Source of the DNA: Pedobacter sp. UBA1654
Lineage (GTDB): Bacteria > Bacteroidota > Bacteroidia > Sphingobacteriales > Sphingobacteriaceae
Reading direction: 5' to 3'
NCBI GenBank assembly: GCA_002320935.1
Contig: DCLG01000039.1
Span: forward strand, 16,538 to 23,766
DNA: 7,229 nucleotides
In this document: piece after piece, positions 1-6,702 of the stretch
Numbering within the stretch: position 1 is the stretch's first letter
How the letters are laid out: each line of letters starts with the position of its first letter
Made by a program: the position numbers and the translations under genes
Notes under the pieces: generated by a model
What the model was told of the DNA's origin: nothing
Database searches by the model: none
Seen by the model: only the letters and a program-made list of their open reading frames with translations

Positions 1-894
1 ATCGGTGAACTCTTTTCAGAACATCTAGGTACACCTAAAGGCATTTCAGACCCTAAAATTCTCACTGAAACCGCTAGAAATCACCTTCGTGAAGTGTTTC
101 TAACCCGTAAGGCCGCACTTACCGGTGTCAACTTTGCGGTAGCAGAAACAGGTGAGTTTGTGGTCTGTACAAATGAGGGAAATGCAGACATGGGTGCTCA
201 CTTGTCCGAGGTTCATATTGCAGCCATGGGCATTGAGAAGATCATCCCGAAACGTAAGCACCTGGGCGTGTTTTTGCGTTTATTGACCCGAAGCGCGACA
301 GGCCAGCCCATTACAACTTTCTCCAGCCATTATGCCCGTCCGAGAGCGGGACAGGAGATGCACCTTATTCTGGTCGACAATGGCAGGAGTACCCAGCTTG
401 GGCGTGAGGATTTCAGGAACTCTCTTAAATGTATCCGCTGTGGTGCCTGTATGAACACCTGTCCGGTTTATCGCAGGAGCGGTGGACACAGTTATCACAC
501 CGCTATTGCGGGTCCGATCGGCTCCATTCTTGCACCAAACCTGGATATGGAACAATATGCTGATCTGCCTTTTGCCTCTACTTTGTGCGGTTCCTGCACA
601 AATGTATGTCCGGTAAAAATCGACATCCATAACCAACTGTATAAATGGCGGCAGGTACTGGTAAAAGCAGGGCATGTTGATCCTGCCAAAGTCGCGGCGA
701 TGAAGGTGATGAGCTTTACTTTGTCATCCACGAGCAGGTTTGTGATGGCAGGGAAAGCTGGCAGGATGGTACTTAAATATGCACCATTTACCGTAAACAA
801 TAAACTTAATCTCTGGTACAGAAGCCGGGAGATGCCGGTGCCGCCAAAAATGTCTTTCAGAGAATGGTATAAAAAAAATGGGAACGATGAGTAG
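1..894 (+). CDS. lutB: LutB-type lactate utilization iron-sulfur protein, 5'-truncated by window edge
   Basis: The reading frame is open from base 1, so the true start lies upstream; 297 codons are visible of a protein usually about 460 residues long. LutB is the Fe-S/LUD subunit of the cytoplasmic LutABC complex that oxidises L-lactate to pyruvate. The first ~120 visible residues are the end of the LUD domain, including AETGEFVVCTNEGNADMG and HIAAMGIEKIIP. A ferredoxin-like double cluster follows. The first motif is C-x2-C-x2-C-x3-CP with Cys codons at 430, 439, 448 and 460; the second is C-x2-C-x3-CP with Cys codons at 586, 595 and 607. Together they supply seven cysteines, as is usual for LutB. 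The C-terminal tail (PPKMSFREWY) matches the usual LutB end. The last bases overlap the start of lutC, which implies translational coupling. lutA would be expected just upstream, outside the window. Confidence 0.93.
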   Translation: MGELFSEHLGTPKGISDPKILTETARNHLREVFLTRKAALTGVNFAVAETGEFVVCTNEGNADMGAHLSEVHIAAMGIEKIIPKRKHLGVFLRLLTRSATGQPITTFSSHYARPRAGQEMHLILVDNGRSTQLGREDFRNSLKCIRCGACMNTCPVYRRSGGHSYHTAIAGPIGSILAPNLDMEQYADLPFASTLCGSCTNVCPVKIDIHNQLYKWRQVLVKAGHVDPAKVAAMKVMSFTLSSTSRFVMAGKAGRMVLKYAPFTVNNKLNLWYRSREMPVPPKMSFREWYKKNGNDE

Positions 895-1471
895 ATCTGA
901 AATTCTAGCAGCAATTCAAAAGAATAAACCGGCCATTGTGGAGTTGCCTGAGCCTTTCATGCCAGTGAGAAGCGGCGAAGTAGCCCTTAAAGAAGCATTT
1001 TCCTTGATGGTAAATCAGATCGGCGGGCAGGTCCTGAGCATTCAAACTGAGGCCGACATTCAGGCTTATGTAAGTCAGCATTTTACGCCGGCAGAGCGGG
1101 TTGTCACAAGCATAGAAAGCTTGCATGATACTTACCACCTGGTCGACGCCAATGCTGATCCTCACAGTCTGGCCGACGTAAGCCTGGCCATTTTGCCAGG
1201 GCAATTTGGTGTTGCAGAAAATGCAGCCATATGGCTTAGCGATGATCAGCTTGGCCTTAGGGTTTTGCCTTTTATTTGTCAGCAGTTAGCCATTGTGCTG
1301 CCGGAAAAAGACATTGTCGCAAACATGCATGAAGCATATGACCGGATTGCTGAATCTGCCAATGGCTTTGGCGTATTCATCGCCGGCCCGTCCAAAACCG
1401 CTGATATTGAGCAAAGCCTCGTTATTGGGGCGCATGGTGCAAGATCCTTGCTCATCTTTCTGGTAAAGTAA
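878..1471 (+). CDS. lutC: LutC-type lactate utilization protein (LUD domain)
   Basis: This 197-residue protein is the small LUD-domain subunit of the LutABC L-lactate oxidation system, acting in the cytoplasm with LutA and LutB. The start MSRSEILAAIQKNKP (from the second Met) is typical of LutC. The family signature lies in the C-terminal half: GVAENAAIW (residues 111-119), LRVLPFICQQLAIVLPE (127-143) and GPSKTADIEQSLVIGAHG (170-187). Length is slightly short to normal for the family. Two in-frame ATGs, at 878 and 887, both overlap the end of lutB (by 17 or 8 bases), so the exact start is uncertain; neither has a clear ribosome binding site. The gene is the last of its operon: the next gene is 175 bases away behind a possible terminator and its own promoter-like element. 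Confidence 0.92.
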   Translation: MGTMSRSEILAAIQKNKPAIVELPEPFMPVRSGEVALKEAFSLMVNQIGGQVLSIQTEADIQAYVSQHFTPAERVVTSIESLHDTYHLVDANADPHSLADVSLAILPGQFGVAENAAIWLSDDQLGLRVLPFICQQLAIVLPEKDIVANMHEAYDRIAESANGFGVFIAGPSKTADIEQSLVIGAHGARSLLIFLVK

Positions 1472-1552
1472 CCGCTCTGATATAGCTGCAACAACAACCG
1501 CCCCTGTATAATGCCCGAATAATTAGGGAAAATATTATTTAATCAGGTATAT

Positions 1553-1568
1553 AACCGTAGCGGTTTTT
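1553..1568 (+). terminator. Weak candidate terminator after lutC
   Basis: AACCG (1553-1557) and CGGTT (1561-1565) form a perfect 5-bp stem with a TAG loop, and the T-run continues to 1568. The position, 82 bases after the lutC stop and before an independent gene, fits a terminator. The stem is short and the U-tract partly overlaps it, so termination would be weak at best. Confidence 0.3.
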
Positions 1569-1601
1569 GGCGCCACATGATGTACCTTATTATTAATTTT
1601 G
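1566..1601 (+). promoter_or_regulatory. Candidate Bacteroidota-type promoter for the PAS kinase gene
   Basis: TAATTTTG at 1594-1601 is a perfect match to the Bacteroidota -7 element TAnnTTTG and lies 45 bases before the kinase start. A TTTG at 1566-1569 could be the -33 element, but the 24-base spacer is longer than the usual ~19-21. The -33 candidate sits in the T-run of the hairpin above. The 8-bp palindrome TGGCGCCA (1568-1575) lies between the two elements and might be an operator. Called by motif only. Confidence 0.42.
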
Positions 1602-1646
1602 TAAAAGGTTGCAGAAAAGTTGTGAAACTCAGCAAATATTAAGACG

Positions 1647-3533
1647 ATGGAAAGGAAGGAATTTGGTAATTCAGGAATTATCGACAGTGAAGGCATGATG
1701 CAGATGTTTGAAAAACTCCCTGAATTATACCTGATTTTGTCTCCCAGCAAAAAAGTGCTCACTGCAAGCGATGCTTATCTTACAGCGTTGGGACTTTCCA
1801 GAACCAGAGTCCAGATTATCGATGTATCTACACTGTTCAATTTATACAATACGAAGAACGAGTATCTGGCCAGCAGAATATTAAGATCATTGGATGACGT
1901 CATTCAGACGCGCCAGGCTCGAATTATTGATGCTCAACTTATCCGCCACCGTTATTATGAAATCATCCAAACGCCGGTCTTTGATGATCGGCAGGAAATA
2001 GTTTACATCATTCATAAACTTCTGGATATTACCCGGCTTATCAAAAAGGAAATTGAATTTGAACGCCGGATTGAACAGGACATCAGAAGACTGACGGACA
2101 CTATAGATCTTTTATCAAAGGTTGAAGAAGCGGGAAGTACTGGTAGCTATCAGGTAGACCTGCAAACCCAGCGCATCAGTTTTTCAGATGGCATGTATCG
2201 CCTGTTGGGGTATAAGCCTGGGGCCTTTGAACCATCGTTCGAGTTTCTCAAGTCGATCTCCTATGGAGATGATGATCAGATCATCAATGAGGTGATCGCT
2301 GGTGCGATTGCCAAAAAAGGCGCCTACGAATATACCAGAAGGATTTTTCATCCAAACGGTGAAATGCACTATATCCTCAGTAAGGGAAAGGTGCTTATGG
2401 ACCAGTCCGGAGAAGCCCAATGTATTTTAGGGGTTTCCCACGATATCACTGAGCAGCGAATGTCAAATGAAGCACTCGTTAAAGCGCATGAAGAACTTCA
2501 GAAAAGCAATGCAATGCTACAGTCGGTTTTTGATGCGACGATGATTGGCATGTCCCTCCTGCAGCCAATAAGAAATGAAAACGGAGAGATTATAGACTTC
2601 TACATCATGCTGGTGAGTAAAGGTCTGGAGGACGAAACCAAACGTCAGGATCTGGTGGGAAAGCAGTACGCAGTAGAATTTCTGGGTATCCGGGAAGCAG
2701 GGCTTTTTGATCTTATGCTAAGGGTTATGAGCACGGGAAAACCTGAACAGCTGGAGTACTATTACCCTTTTGATGGGTTTAATAAGTGGTTCTCCTGCAC
2801 CTTTGTTAAATTGGATGACGGCTTGGTTGCAACTAATCTCGACATTACACCCATTCGGGAAGCACAGGCTACCATCCGCGCTATGGAAGACAACCAAAAG
2901 CTGGAGATTTTCAAGGCAAGCATCCGAACCCAGGAAGAAGAACGGAAGCGGATTGCCGAGGATCTGCGTAACGGGATTGGCCAGCTACTTTATGCGGTCA
3001 AGATCAACCTTAAGCATGTCGAATCTTCAAAAGCTATCAGTGATCCGGCTGAATTCCAACGGTCAAAACAATATACAGATAAGATCCTTGCAGACGCCAT
3101 TAAGGAGGTGCGTAGATTATCACACCAGATGACTCCGGCCATCCTTGAAGACTTTGGTCTCGAGGAGACGGTAATTGAGTTGTGCAAGCAATTTCAGCCA
3201 GACATCGACCTGGTCTGTAGGGTGACCGGCATTACAACACGCCTCGACGGCTATATAGAAGTTTCCGTATACCGTATGGTTCAGGAATTACTAATGAATA
3301 TTGTGAACCATGCAAAGGCCAGTGAAGCGATCATTGATATCAAGCAGGAAGGCAGTACCTTAACTATTCTGGTACAGGACAATGGTATTGGTTTTAATCC
3401 CGCTCAAGGCGCGAAACAGGGACTTGGCCTGGCAACGCTGATGAATAAGGTCCGCTTATTAAATGGTACAGCAAACATCGAGGCAGATGCCGGTACGAAA
3501 GTGACCATTCAAATTCCTCTTCACAGTTTTTGA
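1647..3533 (+). CDS. Soluble PAS-PAS-PAS sensor kinase, HisKA_3/HPK7 type, with substituted H-box
   Basis: This 628-residue protein has no membrane segment or signal peptide, so it should sense a cytoplasmic cue. Domains in order: PAS at ~20-133 (starting FEKLPELYLILSP); a linker helix rich in charged residues; PAS with PAC motif at ~160-270 (ending VSHDITEQ); a coiled-coil-like linker; PAS at ~288-408 (ending TNLDITPIREA); dimerisation/H-box helix at ~428-500; HATPase at ~535-628. The ATPase domain looks intact: N-box E547 and N551 with H555, G1 box DNGIGF (578-583), and G2 box GLGLAT (592-597). The X-region motif LSHQMTPAILEDFGL (491-505) is also normal. The odd point is the H-box: the sequence reads ERKRIAEDLRNGIGQLL (432-448), with Arg441 where the phospho-accepting His is expected and Asn442 at the following Asp. 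There is no adjacent response regulator. It may be a non-phosphorylating regulator or a partner of another kinase. The start was chosen because it lies 45 bases downstream of the promoter-like element. Confidence 0.9.
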   Translation: MERKEFGNSGIIDSEGMMQMFEKLPELYLILSPSKKVLTASDAYLTALGLSRTRVQIIDVSTLFNLYNTKNEYLASRILRSLDDVIQTRQARIIDAQLIRHRYYEIIQTPVFDDRQEIVYIIHKLLDITRLIKKEIEFERRIEQDIRRLTDTIDLLSKVEEAGSTGSYQVDLQTQRISFSDGMYRLLGYKPGAFEPSFEFLKSISYGDDDQIINEVIAGAIAKKGAYEYTRRIFHPNGEMHYILSKGKVLMDQSGEAQCILGVSHDITEQRMSNEALVKAHEELQKSNAMLQSVFDATMIGMSLLQPIRNENGEIIDFYIMLVSKGLEDETKRQDLVGKQYAVEFLGIREAGLFDLMLRVMSTGKPEQLEYYYPFDGFNKWFSCTFVKLDDGLVATNLDITPIREAQATIRAMEDNQKLEIFKASIRTQEEERKRIAEDLRNGIGQLLYAVKINLKHVESSKAISDPAEFQRSKQYTDKILADAIKEVRRLSHQMTPAILEDFGLEETVIELCKQFQPDIDLVCRVTGITTRLDGYIEVSVYRMVQELLMNIVNHAKASEAIIDIKQEGSTLTILVQDNGIGFNPAQGAKQGLGLATLMNKVRLLNGTANIEADAGTKVTIQIPLHSF

Positions 3534-3581
3534 GTTAAAAATTAACAAGCTTTTGTCTGAAATTGTACGGTGTCCGTGCCA

Positions 3582-3589
3582 TATATTTG
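3582..3589 (+). promoter_or_regulatory. Candidate -7 element for the GMC oxidoreductase operon
   Basis: TATATTTG matches TAnnTTTG perfectly in the 145-base gap between the kinase stop and the chosen start of the small subunit. A possible -33 TTG at 3563-3565 leaves only a 16-base spacer, and the next upstream TTTTG (3551-3555) leaves 26; neither is ideal. This would give a leader of about 85 bases. Called by motif only. Confidence 0.4.
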
Positions 3590-3678
3590 AAAATGTATAA
3601 CTTTATTTAGTATTCAGGTTTCTCGCTGGCAATGAAGTGATGTCAGTCTGCCCGAATCAAGATATAATCAAGTATAAA

Positions 3679-4215
3679 ATGGAGAGACGCTTAGCGATCA
3701 AACAAATATTATTTATGGCGGGTGGTATGGCACTGCTCCCATCCTGTTTAAGGGACTCCGGTAAATCTTCAATAGCACTAAACAACATCGATGTAAGTCT
3801 GGACCAGGAAAACCTGTTGGCCGACATATCAGAAACGATCATTCCTGAAACGACAACACCAGGTGCAAAAAGTCTGAACCTGCACTTGTTTACGCTGAAA
3901 ATGTTGGATGACTGCTATGAGAAGGAAGAGCAGGAGCGCTTCTTCGAGGGGCTCGATGCTTTGCAGGACCGTTCAGAAGCACAATTTTCGAAGAGCTTTC
4001 AGAAATTGACCGTACCCGAGCGTGAGCAGTTGCTGGTTGGTATTGAAAAAGACGAGCAGGCTTCGCCGGCAATCAGGAAGTTTTATGACATCATGAAATC
4101 CAAGACCATCGAGGGTTACATGAGTTCGAAGTACGTAATGACCAACCTTATTGTATGGGAACTGGTGCCAGGAAGATATAACCCATACTACCGCGTTAAT
4201 AAGCTTAATACTTAA
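3679..4215 (+). CDS. Gluconate 2-dehydrogenase subunit 3 family protein (exported small subunit)
   Basis: This 178-residue protein belongs to the family of small subunits that accompany membrane-bound or periplasmic GMC dehydrogenases. The core motif ETIIPETTTPGA (residues 52-63) and the tail motif ELVPGRYNPYY (161-171) are characteristic. I chose the ATG at 3679 rather than the in-frame GTG at 3637 or ATG at 3640, because it puts a signal peptide exactly at the N-terminus. That signal has twin arginines (ERRLAIK), a hydrophobic stretch at 9-20, and LLPSC with a possible lipobox Cys23. The signal is Tat-like but not a strict match, and the lipobox has Pro at -2. The gene ends six bases before the flavoprotein start, so the two are co-transcribed. 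In known relatives this subunit carries the export signal for both. The true substrate is unknown; the name comes from the family only. Confidence 0.85.
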   Translation: MERRLAIKQILFMAGGMALLPSCLRDSGKSSIALNNIDVSLDQENLLADISETIIPETTTPGAKSLNLHLFTLKMLDDCYEKEEQERFFEGLDALQDRSEAQFSKSFQKLTVPEREQLLVGIEKDEQASPAIRKFYDIMKSKTIEGYMSSKYVMTNLIVWELVPGRYNPYYRVNKLNT

Positions 4216-4221
4216 ATCAAC

Positions 4222-5937
4222 ATGTCGAATATCAATATAGATAGCCAAAAAGCGAATACCTATGATGTAATCGTTATTGGCTCTGGAATAAGTGGTGGCT
4301 GGGCCGCAAAAGAGTTTACAGAAAAAGGCTTTAAAACCCTTGTGCTTGAAAGAGGGCGCGATGTTCAGCACATCAAAGATTATCCTACTACAAACAAATA
4401 TCCTTACGAGTTTGAACACCGGGGCCAGATCCCTCTGGCCATTCAAAAGGAGAACCCTATAGCAAGCAGATGTTATGTGTTCAGGGAAGATGCCATGCAC
4501 TTTGTTGTTAAAGATAATGAACATCCTTACGAGCAGGAAAAACCTTTTGACTGGATCCGTGGCTACCAGGTGGGCGGTAAGTCCCTGCTATGGGCAAGGC
4601 AAACCCAGCGCTGGAGTGATCTGGACTTTGAAGGCCCCGCGCGGGATGGTTTCGCTGTCGACTGGCCAATCCGGTATGCAGATCTTGCGCCATGGTACAG
4701 CTATACAGAGCGTTTCGCTGGTATCGCCGGTAACAAAGATGGCTTAAAAGAACTTCCTGACGGAGAATTCCTGCCAGGTTTTCCTTTAAACGCCGTTGAA
4801 GATTACTTCAAAGGTGTCGTAAGCAAAAAGTATTCGAATCGCCATGTAATTAGCGCCCGTTGTGCGCATTTATCCAAAGCAAATCAGATTCATCTGGATC
4901 AAGGCAGGGCTAAATGCCAGAACAGAACACTTTGTCAGCGTGGCTGTCCTTTCGGTGGCTATTTCAGCAGCAATGCTTCTACATTACCCTGGGCAGCAAA
5001 AACTGGCAACCTCACCATGAGACCTAATGCTGTGGTAGAGTCCATCATCTATGATGATAAAAAAGGAAAAGCTACCGGCGTACGCGTGGTCGATGCCATC
5101 ACTAAACAGGAGATGGAGTTTCACGCCAAGATCATCTTCGTCAATGCTGCTGCATTAAATACCAACCTCATTCTGCTGAATTCTAAGTCAGATAGATTTC
5201 CTAATGGACTGGGAAATGATAGTGGACAACTGGGTAAGTTTGTTGCTTTTCATAACTACAGTGCAAGGATCAGTGCAGAATATGATGGCTTGCTGGAATT
5301 CTCTACAGACGGAAGAAACCCTGCTGGTGGCGGTTACCTGCCAAGATTCCGGAACTTATTAAAACAGGAAACCGACTTCAAACGCGGTTATGCTGCCGGC
5401 TTTAGTGCCAGACGGTCCGTTAACCGCGATTCAAGTGGTGTTGGTGCAACGCTTAAAGATAATCTTGCTAAGGCACCACTGGGTCCATGGCAGGTAGGTT
5501 CACACATGATGGGGGAGACCATTCCTAAGGAAGAGAGTTATGTTAGCTTGAGTAAAGATAAAAAAGATGCCTGGGGCATCCCATTGTTGAACATCTCGGT
5601 AGACTATGATGAAAACGACCGCCTGATGAAGAAAGATTACATTGAGCAGCTTTCTGAAATGTTTACCGAAGCAGGTTTTAAAAACATTAAGGTTAACGAT
5701 TCTTCCCAGGCTCCTGGCCTGGATATTCATGAGATGGGTGGGGCAAGAATGGGACATGACCCGAAAACCTCAATCCTGAATAAGTGGAACCAGGTACATG
5801 CCTGCAAAAATGTATTTGTTACTGATGGTGCCTGCATGACATCCACCTCAACACAAAATCCTTCTTTAACCTATATGGCACTTACCGCAAGGGCAGTCGA
5901 TTATGCGGTTAAGTCTATCAATAAATTTGAGATCTAA
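4222..5937 (+). CDS. GMC-family FAD-dependent oxidoreductase (large subunit)
   Basis: This 571-residue flavoprotein would oxidise an alcohol or sugar hydroxyl group. The N-terminal Rossmann fold has GSGISGG (residues 20-26), and LVLERG (40-45) supplies the glutamate that binds the FAD ribose. The catalytic pair of the GMC family is visible as His503 in DIHEMGGARMG and Asn546 in TSTQNPSLTYMAL. TDGACM (534-539) before the Asn is also typical. A cysteine motif, Cys232-x5-Cys238-x3-Cys242-Pro, is seen in the bacterial gluconate/sorbitol dehydrogenase-like branch. There is no signal peptide of its own, so export would depend on the partner encoded six bases upstream. The three-subunit relatives also have a cytochrome c; none follows here, because a strong terminator comes directly after the stop. 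The substrate cannot be read from the sequence. Confidence 0.92.
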   Translation: MSNINIDSQKANTYDVIVIGSGISGGWAAKEFTEKGFKTLVLERGRDVQHIKDYPTTNKYPYEFEHRGQIPLAIQKENPIASRCYVFREDAMHFVVKDNEHPYEQEKPFDWIRGYQVGGKSLLWARQTQRWSDLDFEGPARDGFAVDWPIRYADLAPWYSYTERFAGIAGNKDGLKELPDGEFLPGFPLNAVEDYFKGVVSKKYSNRHVISARCAHLSKANQIHLDQGRAKCQNRTLCQRGCPFGGYFSSNASTLPWAAKTGNLTMRPNAVVESIIYDDKKGKATGVRVVDAITKQEMEFHAKIIFVNAAALNTNLILLNSKSDRFPNGLGNDSGQLGKFVAFHNYSARISAEYDGLLEFSTDGRNPAGGGYLPRFRNLLKQETDFKRGYAAGFSARRSVNRDSSGVGATLKDNLAKAPLGPWQVGSHMMGETIPKEESYVSLSKDKKDAWGIPLLNISVDYDENDRLMKKDYIEQLSEMFTEAGFKNIKVNDSSQAPGLDIHEMGGARMGHDPKTSILNKWNQVHACKNVFVTDGACMTSTSTQNPSLTYMALTARAVDYAVKSINKFEI

Positions 5938-5955
5938 GTTCTAATTGGGTTTTTT

Positions 5956-6004
5956 AAAGGCCTGATCTGTTTACTCTTGCGGTAAACAAATCAGGCCTTT
6001 TATT
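5956..6004 (+). terminator. Strong intrinsic terminator after the GMC oxidoreductase operon
   Basis: AAAGGCCTGAT (5956-5966) pairs perfectly with ATCAGGCCTTT (5990-6000). The stem continues inward past one C-A mismatch (5967/5989) with TGTTTAC (5968-5974) pairing to GTAAACA (5982-5988), leaving a small loop. A T-rich tail TTTTATTAT follows. It starts 18 bases after the stop codon. This is the clearest RNA structure in the window. Confidence 0.9.
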
Positions 6005-6007
6005 ATG

Positions 6008-6032
6008 TATGCATTGTAAACTTTGATGCATA
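6008..6032. repeat. 7-bp inverted repeat, possible operator
   Basis: TATGCAT (6008-6014) and ATGCATA (6026-6032) are perfect inverted copies separated by 11 bases, so the half-sites are 18 bases apart centre to centre. They lie between the terminator and the promoter-like element of the next unit, which is where a dimeric regulator could bind. AT-rich intergenic DNA can give such repeats by chance. Confidence 0.3.
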
Positions 6033-6059
6033 TAGTTCCCGGCCAGGTATATCTACGTA

Positions 6060-6086
6060 TTTGATGTAACACAATTATTATATTTG
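6060..6086 (+). promoter_or_regulatory. Candidate promoter for the thioredoxin-like/membrane sensor operon
   Basis: TATATTTG at 6079-6086 is a perfect TAnnTTTG -7 element 22 bases before the start codon at 6109. TTTG at 6060-6063 could be the -33 element, though the 15-base spacer is shorter than usual. The leader would be very short, about 15-18 bases. Confidence 0.45.
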
Positions 6087-6108
6087 CAGCCAGTAGATTG
6101 GGTTAGGG

Positions 6109-6702
6109 ATGAAAAAATTGTTTGCGGGCCTTTGGCTTTTTGTGCTGATGCTGATTGTAGGGAGCTTCTTCTGGTTCAATCAATTGGTTTACAGCTTACC
6201 AACACCAGTGCCTGTTGGATACAAATCCGTTCCTGCAGGCTCGAAAATAGATCTGCAGATACCACTAAAGTTCGAAACTGGTAAACCTCTTTTCCTCCAT
6301 TTCTTTAATCCTGACTGCCCTTGTTCACGTTTTAACATCAGGGAATTCAAATCGCTTGTACAGGACCATGAAGACGACTTGAACTTCATTGTCGTTATGA
6401 TGTCCGACAAAGCTTATACACCAGAGGAAATACAAAAGCGGTTCGACATAAGCGTTCCTGTCATAAAGGATACGGACATTGCAAAATCCTGCGGCGTATA
6501 TTCTACCCCCCAGGCAGTGATACTGGAGCCCGGCAACAAGCTATACTTCCGCGGCAATTACAACAAGACGCGCTACTGCACGGATGAAGAAACCCGGTAT
6601 GCCAAGATGGCGGTGAATAACTTATTGTTAAATAATGAAAACAAGCTGGAGCCTCTTGCCTTTAAGGCATACGGGTGCTCAGCTCCAAATTGCACAAAAT
6701 AA
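6109..6702 (+). CDS. Membrane-anchored thioredoxin-fold protein with C-P-C motif
   Basis: This 197-residue protein has an N-terminal hydrophobic helix (residues ~5-22) after MKK, giving a membrane anchor or uncleaved signal with the rest outside the cytoplasm. The thioredoxin-like domain spans about 45-175. The strand LFLHFFNPDCPCSRF (61-75) carries Cys70-Pro-Cys72 where thioredoxins have CxxC, and STPQAVIL (132-139) holds the cis-proline (Pro134). Further cysteines are Cys128, Cys157 (in TRYCTDEE) and a C-terminal pair Cys190-x4-Cys195 in GCSAPNC. The overall look is that of the poorly characterised thioredoxin-like proteins of Bacteroidota and Gammaproteobacteria (I believe DUF6436-like, not confirmed). 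The role is probably thiol-disulfide exchange or metal handling in the periplasm, which is inference. The stop codon overlaps the next start (TAATG), so the two proteins are probably made together. It has its own promoter-like element and follows a strong terminator. Confidence 0.85.
   Translation: MKKLFAGLWLFVLMLIVGSFFWFNQLVYSLPTPVPVGYKSVPAGSKIDLQIPLKFETGKPLFLHFFNPDCPCSRFNIREFKSLVQDHEDDLNFIVVMMSDKAYTPEEIQKRFDISVPVIKDTDIAKSCGVYSTPQAVILEPGNKLYFRGNYNKTRYCTDEETRYAKMAVNNLLLNNENKLEPLAFKAYGCSAPNCTK

Noticed and set aside
495..914. 139-codon minus-strand frame over the lutB end
   Set aside because: It is antisense to the ferredoxin-like region of lutB and shows no recognisable domain.
3123..3125. 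His493 of the kinase as a replacement phospho-acceptor
   Set aside because: This histidine belongs to the ordinary X-region motif (LSHxxxP) present in family members that also have the normal H-box histidine, so it is not a compensating change.
3534..3546. GTTAA-AAA-TTAAC inverted repeat just after the kinase stop
   Set aside because: It is a 5-bp, A/T-dominated stem without a following T-run, too weak to call a terminator.
3637..3678. Upstream GTG/ATG starts for the dehydrogenase small subunit
   Set aside because: They would add 13-14 polar residues before the twin-arginine signal peptide; the ATG at 3679 gives a proper signal at the N-terminus.
3973..4524. 183-codon open frame on the minus strand across the two dehydrogenase genes
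   Set aside because: It lies antisense to two well-recognised genes, has no family motif, and its composition is that expected of a shadow frame.
4922..4965. Cysteine motif in the GMC oxidoreductase as a full 4Fe-4S site
   Set aside because: Only three closely spaced cysteines (232, 238, 242) are visible in the motif, and I cannot show a fourth ligand, so no cluster was annotated.
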